This document shows positions 34,097 through 43,365 of a DNA stretch of 64,000 nucleotides, piece by piece; position 1 is the first letter of the stretch, and every line of letters starts with the position of its first letter. The notes below the pieces were generated by a model. It ran no database searches, was not told the DNA's origin, and was given only the letters and a program-made list of their open reading frames with translations. The position numbers and the translations under genes were made by a program. Source of the stretch: Azospirillum lipoferum (lineage in GTDB: Bacteria > Pseudomonadota > Alphaproteobacteria > Azospirillales > Azospirillaceae); contig NZ_JALJXJ010000006.1 of the NCBI RefSeq assembly GCF_024170005.1, positions 1-64,000 of the forward strand. The letters run 5' to 3'.

Positions 34097-36094
34097 TTAC
34101 ACCTGTCCGGAGAGCAGACGGGTCCGCTCGTTCTCGGTCCGCACCACCTCATCCACCGGGATGTGGAAGTCGCGGTTGTAGTTGAAGGTATGGCCGATGG
34201 CGACCACCAGCAGGCCGATGAAGCTCACCGCCGCCAGCCACCAGATGTGCCAGATCAGCGCGAAGCCGAGGGTGGTGCTGATGCCGGCCAGGATGATGCC
34301 GGCGCCGGTGTTGCTCGGCATGTGGATCGGGCGGAAGCCCTCCAGCGGACGGGCATAGCCGCGCTTCTTCATGTCCCACCACGCGTCATTGTCATGGATG
34401 ACCGGCGTGAAGGCGAAGTTGTAGCCCGGCGGCGGCGAGGAGGTCGCCCATTCCAGGGTGCGGCCTTCCCACGGGTCGCCGCTGACGTCGACCAGCTGGC
34501 GGCGCTTCAGGATGCTGACGGCGATCTGGATCAGGAAGGAGCCGATGCCGAGCGCGATCAGGACGGCGCCGAAGGCGGCGATCTGGAACCAGATCTGCAG
34601 CGACGGATCCTCGAACACGCGCAGGCGGCGGGTGACGCCCATCAGGCCCAGGACGTAGAGCGGCATGAAGGCGAAGTAGAAGCCGATCACCCAGAACCAG
34701 AAGGACATCTTGCCCCAGAACGGATCCAGGCGGAAACCGAAGGCCTTCGGCCACCAGTAGTAGATGCCGGCGAACAGGCCGAACAGCACGCCGCCGATGA
34801 TGACGTTGTGGAAGTGGGCGATCAGGAACAGGCTGTTGTGCAGGACGAAGTCGGCCGGCGGCACCGCCAGCAGAACGCCGGTCATGCCGCCGAGCACGAA
34901 GGTCAGCATGAAGGCGATCGTCCACATCATCGGCAGCTCGAACCGGATGCGGCCGCGGTACATGGTGAACAGCCAGTTGAAGATCTTCGCACCCGTCGGG
35001 ATCGAGATGATCATCGTCGTGATGCCGAAGAAGGAGTTCACGCTGGCGCCGGACCCCATGGTGAAGAAGTGGTGCAGCCACACCAGGTAGGACAGGATGG
35101 TGATGACGACGGTCGCGTAGACCATCGAGGTGTAGCCGAACAGCTTCTTGCCGGTGAAGGTGGAGGTCACTTCCGAGAAGATGCCGAAGCACGGCAGGAT
35201 CAGGATGTAGACTTCCGGATGGCCCCAGATCCAGATCAGGTTCACGTACATCATGGGGTTGCCGCCCATGTCGTTCGTGAAGAAATGCGTGCCGACATAG
35301 CGGTCCAGCGACAGCAGGACCAGCACGGCGGTCAGGATCGGGAAGGAGGCGACGATCAGGACGTTGGTGCAGAGCGAGGTCCAGGTGAAGACCGGCATCT
35401 TCATCATGGTCATGCCGGGGGCGCGCATCTTCACGATGGTGCAGATCAGGTTGATGCCCGACAGCGTCGTTCCGACGCCCGCCACCTGCAAGGCCCAGAT
35501 GTAATAGTCGACGCCGACGTCCGGGCTGGCCTCCAGCCCCGACAGCGGCGGATAGGCCAGCCAGCCGGTGCGGGCGAACTCACCGATGAACAGCGAGGCC
35601 ATGATCAGCACGGCGCCGCCGACGGTCATCCAGAAGCTGAAATTGTTCAGGAACGGGAAGGACACGTCGCGCGCGCCGATCTGCAGCGGCACGACATAGT
35701 TCATCAGCCCCGTCACGAACGGCATCGCGACGAAGAAGATCATGATCACACCGTGGGCGGTGAAGACCTGATCGAAGTGGTGCGAGTTGAGGTAGCCCTC
35801 GCTGCCGTTGAAGGCGATGGCCTGCTGGGCGCGCATCATGATGGCGTCGGCGAAGCCGCGCAGCAGCATGATCAGCCCCAGGATCATGTACATGATGCCG
35901 ATGCGCTTGTGGTCGACGGTGGTGAACCACTCCGTCCACAGATAGCCCCACAGCTTGAAATAGCTGAGGGCGGCGACCAGCGCGATGCCGCCGAGCAGCA
36001 CCGCGAAGAAGGTCGCGACGACGATCGGCTCGTGATAGGGGAAGGACTCCAGGCTGAGGCGCCCGAAGAGGAAGGTCGTCAGTGTCTCAAGCAT
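34097..36094 (-). CDS. cyoB: Cytochrome bo3 ubiquinol oxidase subunit I
   Basis: The 665-residue protein is the catalytic haem-copper subunit. It holds the haem ligand region [11 protein letters not shown], the CuB and cross-linked tyrosine segment [12 protein letters not shown], the His pair LHHFFTMG, the K-channel-associated [12 protein letters not shown] and the HFHNVIIGG haem ligands. The D-channel entry [12 protein letters not shown] is present. It reduces oxygen to water with ubiquinol electrons and pumps protons at the inner membrane. Length matches E. coli CyoB (663). Confidence 0.97.
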   Translation of the reverse strand: MLETLTTFLFGRLSLESFPYHEPIVVATFFAVLLGGIALVAALSYFKLWGYLWTEWFTTVDHKRIGIMYMILGLIMLLRGFADAIMMRAQQAIAFNGSEGYLNSHHFDQVFTAHGVIMIFFVAMPFVTGLMNYVVPLQIGARDVSFPFLNNFSFWMTVGGAVLIMASLFIGEFARTGWLAYPPLSGLEASPDVGVDYYIWALQVAGVGTTLSGINLICTIVKMRAPGMTMMKMPVFTWTSLCTNVLIVASFPILTAVLVLLSLDRYVGTHFFTNDMGGNPMMYVNLIWIWGHPEVYILILPCFGIFSEVTSTFTGKKLFGYTSMVYATVVITILSYLVWLHHFFTMGSGASVNSFFGITTMIISIPTGAKIFNWLFTMYRGRIRFELPMMWTIAFMLTFVLGGMTGVLLAVPPADFVLHNSLFLIAHFHNVIIGGVLFGLFAGIYYWWPKAFGFRLDPFWGKMSFWFWVIGFYFAFMPLYVLGLMGVTRRLRVFEDPSLQIWFQIAAFGAVLIALGIGSFLIQIAVSILKRRQLVDVSGDPWEGRTLEWATSSPPPGYNFAFTPVIHDNDAWWDMKKRGYARPLEGFRPIHMPSNTGAGIILAGISTTLGFALIWHIWWLAAVSFIGLLVVAIGHTFNYNRDFHIPVDEVVRTENERTRLLSGQV

Positions 36095-36108
36095 GCCGGT
36101 GTGCCCAA

Positions 36109-37218
36109 TCAGGGATTGGCCAGCCGCTGCGGCCCAGCCGGGGAGGCGGACGCGCTGATCGGCGTGACGGTGGGGCGCTGCACGGCGCCCGAGTTTGCGG
36201 CGGCTTCAACAGCCTCGGCCACGGTGCACAGGCCGGTCGCTTGCGTGTCCGGGAACCCGGCCAGCGTGTTGGCCCGCAGGATGGCGTCGGCCGCGGCCTT
36301 GCCGCCGGCATTCAGCCCGCCCGCACGGTCGATGGCGGCCATGTCGCTCATGCACATGGTGCCGGGACGGACGCACATGTTGACGACGGCGTTGAACAGC
36401 TTCGGATCGACCGTGCCGAAATGCTGGACCGGAACCGCCTCGCTCGGCTTCTCCAGCGCCAGATAGGCGTTGCGGTCGAGCGAGCCGCCGGACGACTTCA
36501 CCTTGGACACCCAGCCGTCGAAATCCTGGTTCGACAGGCCGAGGAAGTTGAAGCGCATGTGCGAGAAGCCGGCGCCGCTGTAGTTGGACGAGAAACCCTT
36601 GTAGGTCCCCGGCTCGTTGATCACGGCGTGGAGCTTCGTCTCCATGCCCGGCATGGTGTAGATCATGCCCGCCAGCGCCGGAACATAGAACGAGTTCATC
36701 ACCGTCGAGGCGGTCAGGCTGAAGCGGATCTGCCGGTCGACCGGGGCCGCCATCTCGTTCACCGACGCGATGCCGTATTCCGGATAGACGAACAGCCATT
36801 TCCAGTCGAGCGCCACCACCTGCACGTCCAGCGGCTTGGCGCCGGCGGGAACCGGCTTGTCCGACGCGATGCGGTCGAGCGGCCGGTAGGGGTCGAGCTT
36901 GTGGGTGGTCACCCAGGTGATGGCACCCAGGCAAATGATGATCAGCAGCGGGGCGGCCCAGATCACCAGTTCAAGCTGCGTCGAATGGTCCCAGTCCGGT
37001 TCGTAGCGGGCCGTGTTATTGGACTGACGGTAACGCCAGGCGAACAGCACGGTAAGCGCCATGACCGGGACGATGATCAGAAGCATCAGCAGGGTGGAGA
37101 TGACCACAAGGTCACCCTGCTGGCTCGCAACGTCGCCGGCCGGGTTCAGCACGACCAGGTTGCAGCCACTCAACGCCGCCATCACTGGCAGCAGGGCGAT
37201 TGCGCGATAACGGCTCAA
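36109..37218 (-). CDS. cyoA: Cytochrome bo3 ubiquinol oxidase subunit II (lipoprotein)
   Basis: The protein has a lipoprotein signal (Arg-Ala-Ile-Ala core, lipobox Leu-Ser-Gly-Cys), two membrane helices, and a periplasmic cupredoxin-like domain with [20 protein letters not shown]. The CuA cysteine pair of cytochrome c oxidases is missing, as in quinol oxidases. The C-terminal part has [14 protein letters not shown]. The TTG at 37218 gives a normal 19-residue lipoprotein signal (369 residues); the ATG at 37266 would add 16 residues before it and lies inside a palindrome. Neither has a strong ribosome-binding site. It starts the cyoABCD-SURF1-regBA row. Confidence 0.92.
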   Translation of the reverse strand: MSRYRAIALLPVMAALSGCNLVVLNPAGDVASQQGDLVVISTLLMLLIIVPVMALTVLFAWRYRQSNNTARYEPDWDHSTQLELVIWAAPLLIIICLGAITWVTTHKLDPYRPLDRIASDKPVPAGAKPLDVQVVALDWKWLFVYPEYGIASVNEMAAPVDRQIRFSLTASTVMNSFYVPALAGMIYTMPGMETKLHAVINEPGTYKGFSSNYSGAGFSHMRFNFLGLSNQDFDGWVSKVKSSGGSLDRNAYLALEKPSEAVPVQHFGTVDPKLFNAVVNMCVRPGTMCMSDMAAIDRAGGLNAGGKAAADAILRANTLAGFPDTQATGLCTVAEAVEAAANSGAVQRPTVTPISASASPAGPQRLANP

Positions 37219-37397
37219 GGCAGGACCTGTATCAAAGGTTTGCTTTGGGAGACAGCTAGCGGCCATGGGCTAGCTGCGACATTGGACAATTTGTCCAATG
37301 CCTGACTCCTGCGCGCTTGACAGATCACCGACTGTTGCGGTGACATATTGTATGATCTGCGGATCATCGCAAGCGAAATTACGCAGCCGGAGCCGAC
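37219..37397. promoter_or_regulatory. Divergent control region of cyoA and the MHS transporter gene
   Basis: Three inverted repeats are packed here. CAGCTAGC/GCTAGCTG lies at 37253-37276, the 19-bp perfect palindrome of ATTGGACAA and TTGTCCAAT at 37281-37299, and ATGATC/GATCAT at 37352-37367. A TTGACA (37317-37322) and a good -10-like TATGAT (37351-37356) are present but not at canonical spacing to each other. The 19-bp palindrome is the strongest operator candidate and could control both genes. Confidence 0.5.
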
Positions 37398-38708
37398 ATG
37401 ATGACTTCATCGATTGCGGCCGTTGAACGGGATGCGAGGCTGGTGAACGCGCGGCATCACGGGGTCAATCCCGGAGAGATTGCCATTGGCGTGATCATCG
37501 GCCGGACCTCCGAGTTTTTCGACTTCTTCGTTTACGCCATCGCTTCCGTGATCGTTTTCCCGAAGCTGGTGTTCCCCTATGTCGATCCGCTGACCGGGAC
37601 CCTGTGGTCCTTCGCCATCTTCGCGCTGGCCTTCGTTGCGCGACCGATCGGCACCTTCATCTTCATGGCCATCGACGAGAGTTACGGGCGCAGCGCCAAG
37701 CTGACCATCGCCCTGTTCCTGCTGGGCATTTCCACCGTGGCGCTGGCCTTCCTGCCGGACTACGGGGCGATCGGCGCCGCCGCCGCATGGCTGCTGGCGC
37801 TGTCGCGCATCGGCCAGGGCATCGCGCTGGGCGGCACCTGGGACGGGTTGGCCTCGCTGCTGGCGATGAACGCGCCGGAGAACCGGCGCGGCTGGTACGC
37901 CATGATCCCGCAGCTGGGCGCGCCGATCGGCCTCGTGGTGGCGAGCGGCCTGTTCGCCTACATGGTCAACAGCCTGTCGGCGGAGGATTTCTTCGCCTGG
38001 GGCTGGCGCTATCCCTTCTTCGTGGCCTTCGCCATCAACGTGGTGGCCCTGTTCTCGCGCCTGCGGCTGGTGCAGACGCCGGAGTTCGAACGCCTGTTCG
38101 TGAACCGCGAACTGCAGCCCGCCCCCGTGGTGGAGACGCTGCAGGTGGAAGGCAAGCGCGTGGTGATCGGCGCCTTCGCCCCGCTGGCGAGCTTCGCGCT
38201 GTTCCATATGGTCACCGTCTTCCCGCTGTCCTGGATCTTCCTGAACGCGCAGCATGAGACCGGGGCATTCCTGATCATCGAGGTGATTGCCGCCGCCTTC
38301 GGCGTCGCGGCCATCGTCGCCTCCGGCTACATCGCCGACCGGGTCGGGCGGCGGACGCTGCTCGGCACCTGTGCGGCGGCGATCGCCGTGTTCAGCGGCT
38401 TCGCCCCGATGCTGCTCGACGCCGGCAAGGTGGGCGAGCTGGTGTTCATGGTGCTGGGCTTCGTCATCCTCGGCCTGTCCTTCGGCCAGTCGTCGGGGTC
38501 GGTGGCATCGGGTTTCAGCCAGCAATACCGCTACACCGGGTCGGCGATGACCTCCGATCTGGCCTGGCTGTTCGGCGCCGGCTTCGCGCCCTTCGTGGCC
38601 CTGTTCCTCTCCAGCCATTTCGGGCTGATCGCGTCCGGCCTCTATCTGCTGTCGGGCGCGGTCTGCACGCTGGCGGCCTTGGGGCTCAACAAGACGCTGT
38701 CGTCCTGA
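37398..38708 (+). CDS. MHS-family MFS symporter
   Basis: The 436-residue protein has 12 membrane helices and the metabolite:H+ symporter pattern: IGRTSEFFDFFVYAIAS (about 35-51), the cytoplasmic loop DESYGRSAKLT in place of the more usual D-R-x-G-R-R, and RIGQGIALGGTWDG (about 137-150). Known MHS members import organic acids or osmolytes; the substrate here cannot be told. It diverges from cyoA, an arrangement seen in other proteobacteria, and may share the palindromic operator. The last 67 bases overlap the convergent gene. Confidence 0.88.
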   Translation: MMTSSIAAVERDARLVNARHHGVNPGEIAIGVIIGRTSEFFDFFVYAIASVIVFPKLVFPYVDPLTGTLWSFAIFALAFVARPIGTFIFMAIDESYGRSAKLTIALFLLGISTVALAFLPDYGAIGAAAAWLLALSRIGQGIALGGTWDGLASLLAMNAPENRRGWYAMIPQLGAPIGLVVASGLFAYMVNSLSAEDFFAWGWRYPFFVAFAINVVALFSRLRLVQTPEFERLFVNRELQPAPVVETLQVEGKRVVIGAFAPLASFALFHMVTVFPLSWIFLNAQHETGAFLIIEVIAAAFGVAAIVASGYIADRVGRRTLLGTCAAAIAVFSGFAPMLLDAGKVGELVFMVLGFVILGLSFGQSSGSVASGFSQQYRYTGSAMTSDLAWLFGAGFAPFVALFLSSHFGLIASGLYLLSGAVCTLAALGLNKTLSS

Positions 38709-39286
38709 CCGAACGCCTTTATGGTGAAATCTCCCTCTCCCCCCCGGGGAGAGGGGATCTTTCCTTGAAGCGCGTTGACGGTCAGCCGCCCGGCCGGCCA
38801 GGAGCGGACGAGGCCGGCGGCGCGCAGTTCCGGCAGGACGCTGCCGACCTGCTCGGCCGACAGTCCGGTCGCCTCGACCAGGGCGGGACAGGTCTGCGGG
38901 CCGCTCTTCAAAGCCGTGAGGATCGCGGCGGACGTTCCGGACGCTGACAGCGACTCGGCCGGGCGCGGCGGGGTCCGGCCGCGGGCGGCGGCGATCATGA
39001 CCGCAAACGCGCGCAACTGGCCTTGTCGGTGCAGGTCCTCGCCGCCGGGATCGTCGCGCAGGCTCAGTGCCGTGTGGCAGCGGGCGGCAACCCGGGCGAG
39101 GGCGGCGAGGTCATCCCGCCGGTTCGCCACCATGGCGGCCACCGCCTCCTGCGCCAGAGTTTCCAACTCCGCATCCGCGACCGCCCAGTCCTGCCGCCCG
39201 ATGGCGTCGAGCAGGTCGTCGCCCAATCTTTGAAAGTCCAATCTTTGAAAGCCCAATCTTTGAAAGGCTGAGTCGAGCGCGCTCAT
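38642..39286 (-). CDS. Winged-helix-like protein extended by a repeat
   Basis: This 214-residue protein is uncharacterised. Residues about 115-170 (SAAILTALKSGPQTCPALVE, then LSAEQVGSVLPELRAAGLVRS) resemble a winged helix-turn-helix of the MarR/ArsR type. The N-terminus has FQRLG, FQRLD, FQRLG encoded by a 15-bp tandem repeat. From about residue 179 the sequence GKIPSPRGGEGDF is encoded by palindromic repeat copy D, and the frame then runs on 67 bases into the convergent MHS gene. The original stop was probably lost when the repeat entered. Its start overlaps the stop of the nitrilase-like gene by 4 bases, so they are co-translated. Confidence 0.6.
   Translation of the reverse strand: MSALDSAFQRLGFQRLDFQRLGDDLLDAIGRQDWAVADAELETLAQEAVAAMVANRRDDLAALARVAARCHTALSLRDDPGGEDLHRQGQLRAFAVMIAAARGRTPPRPAESLSASGTSAAILTALKSGPQTCPALVEATGLSAEQVGSVLPELRAAGLVRSWPAGRLTVNALQGKIPSPRGGEGDFTIKAFGQDDSVLLSPKAASVQTAPDSR
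38734..38756. repeat. Dispersed palindromic repeat, single arm (copy D)
   Basis: CCCTCTCCCC (38734-38743) and GGGGAGAGGG (38747-38756) form a 10-bp stem around CCC. It lies 25 bases after the MHS stop and inside the coding frame of the opposing gene. Confidence 0.8.
39224..39268. repeat. Three 15-bp tandem units in a coding sequence
   Basis: CAATCTTTGAAAGTC (39224-39238), CAATCTTTGAAAGCC (39239-39253) and CAATCTTTGAAAGGC (39254-39268). The period keeps the frame on the minus strand and yields three copies of Phe-Gln-Arg-Leu-Gly/Asp. Confidence 0.9.
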
Positions 39287-40806
39287 TCACCCCCCTCCGG
39301 TTCGGGCCCCTCCGGTTCGCCATCGGGCAGGGCGGGCCAGTCGGCCGGCATCCAGCGGGCATGCACATAGCCGGGAGCCGGATCGGACAGCGGCAGCGTC
39401 AGGCACTGGATGTGCGGAGCGCCGGCCTGGCTTGCCCGCGGCTGGAACAGCAGGGCCACCCCGCAATCCTCGATCACCTTGTCCTCTTCGCCGTTGGCCC
39501 GGCAATAGCGGTTGAAGCGGTGCGACAGCGCCATGCTGTTGGCGACGATCACCCGGCAATAGCCGGCGCGCGACGAGGCGCCGCCCTCCTTGGCCTGCCA
39601 GCGCCCGGTGGTCAGCCCGCTGTCCATCACCGGCGTGACCAGCCAGTCGACCATCATGCCGGACGCGATCCAGGCGCTGGGCTCCGTCCGTCCGAGATCC
39701 TCGCAGATGGCGACGGCGAGCCGGCCGAGGTCGGGCAGTTCGAACAGGGTGAAGCGGTCGCCGGTCTCGATGTCCTCGCGCGCGCAGTCCAGCAGCCGGC
39801 CGTTGCGGTCGCGCAGGTCGTAGGAGCGGCACTGGTCGCTGTCGAGGTCCCAGCAATGCAGCTTGGTCTGGCTGCCGGCCATCCGGCCGCAACGGTCGAG
39901 CAGGATCGCGCGGTTGCGCGGCCTGCCGGCCACCTCCTCCTTCACACCGACCAGAGCATAGCGGATCGGGCCGTCCACCGCCTGGGCGCGCAGGGCTTGC
40001 TGGATCGCGGACAAGGTCTCGGGGCCGGCGGACACCTCCGGGAACAGGACGAAATTGGCGCCTTGCGCCGCCAGTCCGGCGACGGCCTCGGCGGCGCGGC
40101 GGCCGAGATCGCGCGGGGTGGGATCGTACCAGTCCTCGCCATCGCGGCGGAATTGTCGGATGGCGAGGTCGTCCTCGGCTTCCGCCAGGGGAACCACACC
40201 GACGATGGGCGTCCAGGCGGGATCGCTCGGATCCTGGTCGGACACCGCGGCGATGCGGCGATACTCCACGGCGATGCGACGGTCCGGGTCGCCTTCGCGC
40301 TCGGCCCCGATGGTCAGGCCGGGCGGGACGACGAGCAGGTTTGTGAACAGATCGACGGGATCGAATTCATCGGGCTCCGCACCCTGTGAATTGATGTTGA
40401 GTGGCGCCGTCTCGCGGATGTTCATCGCGCGGGCGAGCAGGCCGGGGCGCAGGATCAGCTGCCCGTCGGCCGGATCGGTGTTGAACCGCCCGTCGCGGTT
40501 CAAGCGCCGCCGCGCCTCCAGGCGCTCGGCCGGAAGAGGATCTTCGGCCTGGACATCGTAGCGGGAGGCCAGCGGCGCGAACCATGCGTCGATGGCCTGC
40601 GCCGCCGCCAGGGTTTGGTCCAGCCGCGATCCGGCCCACTCTTCCAGTGCGCTGGTGCCGGACCGCAATCGCTCCGCCGCCTCGTCTGCCAGCTGCCCGG
40701 CGCGGGCGTGGTCCGCCTCCAGCTGTTGAGCCAGGGTGCGGACCTCGTCTTGGCGCTCCTGCAACCGCCGCCACAGCTCCATGAACAGGTCGGCCGGGTT
40801 CTTCAT
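39283..40806 (-). CDS. Nitrilase-fold (carbon-nitrogen hydrolase) protein with long N-terminal region
   Basis: The 507-residue protein has a helical, probably coiled-coil N-terminal part (about 1-75), a linker with repeated Arg/Glu, and from about residue 170 a carbon-nitrogen hydrolase fold. The Glu-Lys-Cys triad is recognisable: Glu in NFVLFPEVSAG (about 254), Lys in SQTKLHCWDLD (about 314) and Cys in AVAICEDLGRTEP (about 366). The chain lacks a C-terminal synthetase or transferase domain, so it is not NAD synthetase or Lnt. The substrate is unknown. It sits between a small membrane-protein gene (5-base gap) and a winged-helix-like gene (4-base overlap), pointing to one functional unit. The start is set by the ATG after the upstream stop, without a clear ribosome-binding site. 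Confidence 0.7.
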   Translation of the reverse strand: MKNPADLFMELWRRLQERQDEVRTLAQQLEADHARAGQLADEAAERLRSGTSALEEWAGSRLDQTLAAAQAIDAWFAPLASRYDVQAEDPLPAERLEARRRLNRDGRFNTDPADGQLILRPGLLARAMNIRETAPLNINSQGAEPDEFDPVDLFTNLLVVPPGLTIGAEREGDPDRRIAVEYRRIAAVSDQDPSDPAWTPIVGVVPLAEAEDDLAIRQFRRDGEDWYDPTPRDLGRRAAEAVAGLAAQGANFVLFPEVSAGPETLSAIQQALRAQAVDGPIRYALVGVKEEVAGRPRNRAILLDRCGRMAGSQTKLHCWDLDSDQCRSYDLRDRNGRLLDCAREDIETGDRFTLFELPDLGRLAVAICEDLGRTEPSAWIASGMMVDWLVTPVMDSGLTTGRWQAKEGGASSRAGYCRVIVANSMALSHRFNRYCRANGEEDKVIEDCGVALLFQPRASQAGAPHIQCLTLPLSDPAPGYVHARWMPADWPALPDGEPEGPEPEGGE

Positions 40807-40811
40807 TCGGT

Positions 40812-41387
40812 TCAGGAGCTTGCGGATTGGTTCTGCGCCGGCCCCGTGGCGCTCCCTGTGGCGCCCTGGAATTGCAGGATCTTCGGCGTCCGCATATCCG
40901 TGCCGATGGGGGCGTCGCTGGCCGCACCGCGCATGGCGGAGACGGCGCGGGGGAAGCCGCTGCGGCCGCTGTAGTCCGGCACCGGCAGGCTGCGGTAATA
41001 GGCTTCCTCCCGGTGCAGCTTCTGGGCGCAGACCACGTCGAGCGCCGTCGCCGCCATCACCGCGCCGAAGGCGATGCGGGCGTTGCCGGCACGCGGATTG
41101 TCTTTCGATCCAGGGGCCATCCCCGCCGCCAGCGTCGCCATGTCGACGGCATCGCCGGCGATGCGGCTCCAGATCCACGGTTTGGGATCGCCCAGCGCCA
41201 GCAGGCCGACGCCGGCGGTGATCTCCCGCACGCCATAGGCGCGGATCAGGTTGGTCTTGTCCTCCATCCCCATCCAGCGGGCGATGCTGCGGCCGGCCAT
41301 CAGTTCGGCGACGCCGAGCCCGATGCTGAACCAGCCCAGCCCGCGGGCGAGGTTGTCTCCGGTCGAGGAGCGGTCGTAATAGGCCAT
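40812..41387 (-). CDS. Small membrane protein next to an alcohol dehydrogenase ('cyclase dehydrase'-like)
   Basis: The 191-residue product resembles a family often labelled cyclase dehydrase or DUF4267-like: LARGLGWFSIGLGVAELMAG (about 13-32), then NLIRAYGVREITAGVGLLAL (about 46-65) and two further hydrophobic stretches. Three or four membrane helices are likely. Residues after about 130 are polar with KILQFQGATG. The biochemical role is unknown; in other alphaproteobacteria such genes commonly stand beside zinc-dependent alcohol dehydrogenases, as here (9-base gap). Confidence 0.65.
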   Translation of the reverse strand: MAYYDRSSTGDNLARGLGWFSIGLGVAELMAGRSIARWMGMEDKTNLIRAYGVREITAGVGLLALGDPKPWIWSRIAGDAVDMATLAAGMAPGSKDNPRAGNARIAFGAVMAATALDVVCAQKLHREEAYYRSLPVPDYSGRSGFPRAVSAMRGAASDAPIGTDMRTPKILQFQGATGSATGPAQNQSASS

Positions 41388-41396
41388 GTCGTCACC

Positions 41397-42569
41397 TCAG
41401 GGCTTGAGGACCACCTTGATGCAGCCGTCCCGCTTGTCGCGGAAGGTCTTGTACATCTCGGGTCCCTGGTCGAGCGGAACGGTGTGGGTGATGACGAAGG
41501 ACGGGTCGATCTGTCCTTCCTGGATCCGGTTCAGCAGATCGTCGGTCCAGCGGTTGACGTGGGTCTGGCCCATGCGCCAGGTCAGTCCCTTGTTCATCGC
41601 CATGCCGAAGGGCAGCTTGTCGACCAGACCGCCATAGACGCCGGGGATCGACAGCGTGCCGGCCGGGCGGCAGACATAGATCATCTCGCGCAGCACATGG
41701 GCGCGGTCCGATTCCAGCATCAGCGCCTGCTTGGCACGGTCCATCATGCTGTCGAGCGTCGCGGTGGCGTGCGCCTCCATGCCGACGGCGTCGATGCATT
41801 TCTCCGGACCCTTGCCGCCGGTCAGCTCGTTCAGCCGCTCGACGACGCTCTCCTCCTCGAAATTGATGGTGATGGCGCCGCCGGCCTTCGCCATCGCCAG
41901 CCGTTCCGGCACGCGGTCGATGGCGATCACCTGTTTTGCGCCGAGCAGGATCGCACTGCGGATCGTCATCTGCCCGACCGGGCCGCAGCCCCAGATCGCC
42001 ACCGTGTCGGTCGGCTGGATGTCGCACTGGGCGGCGGCCTGCCAGCCGGTGGGGAAGATGTCGCCCAGGAACAGCACCTGTTCGTCGCTCAGCCCGCCGG
42101 GGATCTTGATGTGGGTGCGGTCGGCCATCGGCACCCGCACATATTCGGCCTGCCCGCCGGCATAGCCGCCGGTCAGGTGGGTGTAGCCGAACAGCCCGGC
42201 GGTGGTGTGGCCGAACACCTTGTCGGCCAGCGCCTTGTTGCGGTTGGAGCGCTCGCAGACCGAATAGTTGCCGCGCTTGCACTGGTCGCATTCGCCGCAC
42301 CAGATGGTGAAGGGAACCACCACCCGTTCGCCGACCTTCAGCGCGCTCCTGGCCTCGGCGCCCACCTCCACCACTTCGCCCATGAACTCATGGCCGACGA
42401 TGTCGCCCTTTTCCATGCCGGGCATGACATGGTCGTGCAGGTGCAGGTCGGAGCCGCAGATGGCGCAGGTCGTCACCTTGACGATGGCATCGCGCGGATG
42501 CTCGATCTCCGGATCCGGGACCGTGTCGCAGCGGATGTCGTTGGCGCCATGCCAGACCAGTGCTCTCAT
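41397..42569 (-). CDS. Zinc-dependent alcohol dehydrogenase (FdhA-like)
   Basis: The 390-residue protein is a medium-chain dehydrogenase: catalytic zinc site with Cys in CAICGSDLH (about 36-44) and GHE (about 60), structural-zinc cysteines in [16 protein letters not shown] (about 91-106), and the NAD-binding strand [12 protein letters not shown] (about 193-204). The insert around [11 protein letters not shown] and the general length are those of the glutathione-independent formaldehyde dehydrogenase-like subgroup. The true substrate is not evident. It is the first gene of a minus-strand row with the membrane protein, nitrilase-like and winged-helix genes. Confidence 0.88.
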   Translation of the reverse strand: MRALVWHGANDIRCDTVPDPEIEHPRDAIVKVTTCAICGSDLHLHDHVMPGMEKGDIVGHEFMGEVVEVGAEARSALKVGERVVVPFTIWCGECDQCKRGNYSVCERSNRNKALADKVFGHTTAGLFGYTHLTGGYAGGQAEYVRVPMADRTHIKIPGGLSDEQVLFLGDIFPTGWQAAAQCDIQPTDTVAIWGCGPVGQMTIRSAILLGAKQVIAIDRVPERLAMAKAGGAITINFEEESVVERLNELTGGKGPEKCIDAVGMEAHATATLDSMMDRAKQALMLESDRAHVLREMIYVCRPAGTLSIPGVYGGLVDKLPFGMAMNKGLTWRMGQTHVNRWTDDLLNRIQEGQIDPSFVITHTVPLDQGPEMYKTFRDKRDGCIKVVLKP

Positions 42570-42685
42570 GGAAATCTGCCCCCTTCGGCTCGCTTTCGGG
42601 ATCGCTCTTACGGTCGTCTGGGGGGCAACAGGGCCGGCCGACGGAGCGTTCCGTTACCAGCCGGCCCCTTGTCTTCAGGGGACAG

Positions 42686-43291
42686 TCAAAGGATCAGTGC
42701 CTTTTCGCGGGCGACGCCGCCGGACATGATGGCGGTCTGGCCGTCATCCAGGCTGTTGCGCAGGGCGGGGAAGTCGATCTCCTCCTCCTGCCGGATATGG
42801 CCGTCGACGATGCGCTTCAGGTCCAGGGCGACGGCGAGCCAGCGCGGGTCGTCCTTCGGCGTCTGTTCCAGGGTGAAGAGGTGCATCTTCATCTCGGCAT
42901 GTTCGCCGTAGAGATGCCTGGCGTCCTCCTCCTTCCGGGCCTCCTCGTGCAGCAGCGGATAGACGACGTCCTCCTCCGCCATGGCATGGGCGGCCAGCCG
43001 GCGCTTCAGCCGCAGCAGCAGCTGGGTGCGGCGGGCCGGCGCGTCGATCGGGGTCTGGACCATCTCCACCAGCAGATCCTGGATGTGGCGATGGTCGTCG
43101 ATCAGCGCGTCGATGCCGTCGCGCCCCGCGGCATGGCGGGCGGTGCCGGCCAGCTGCGCCACCACCGGCGGCAGCAGCCGGCTCGCCACCAGCGCCAGCG
43201 CCGCCCCGCCGGCCATCATCGCCAGCCCGCGCGCCGACAGCCAGCCCGTGCCGTCCTGAGGGGAATGGTCCGTTCCTGAATAGCGTGGCAT
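42686..43291 (-). CDS. Membrane-anchored hemerythrin-domain protein
   Basis: The 201-residue protein has one N-terminal membrane helix (about 21-48) followed by a four-helix hemerythrin domain with candidate di-iron ligands. These are His67/His69 in DDHRHIQDLL, His102 and Glu106-107 in AAHAMAEEDVVYPLL, His131 in YGEHAEMK, and His165/Glu169-171 in DGHIRQEEEIDF. Such proteins sense or store oxygen, NO or iron. AAGGAG lies 8 bases before the ATG. The open frame continues upstream without coding character. It is the neighbour of the alcohol dehydrogenase but separated by 116 bases. Confidence 0.85.
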   Translation of the reverse strand: MPRYSGTDHSPQDGTGWLSARGLAMMAGGAALALVASRLLPPVVAQLAGTARHAAGRDGIDALIDDHRHIQDLLVEMVQTPIDAPARRTQLLLRLKRRLAAHAMAEEDVVYPLLHEEARKEEDARHLYGEHAEMKMHLFTLEQTPKDDPRWLAVALDLKRIVDGHIRQEEEIDFPALRNSLDDGQTAIMSGGVAREKALIL

Positions 43292-43365
43292 TGCGGGGCT
43301 CCTTCCTGCCGGTTGGGTCTCTGGCCCACCAACAGGCGCGCGCCCCCCGGCGTTCCGGTGGCCCG

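Noticed and set aside
33497..36466. A 989-codon plus-strand open frame opposite cyoB and cyoC
   Set aside because: It lies antisense to highly conserved oxidase genes, and its product is a His/Asp/Glu/Gln-rich low-complexity string typical of reverse frames.
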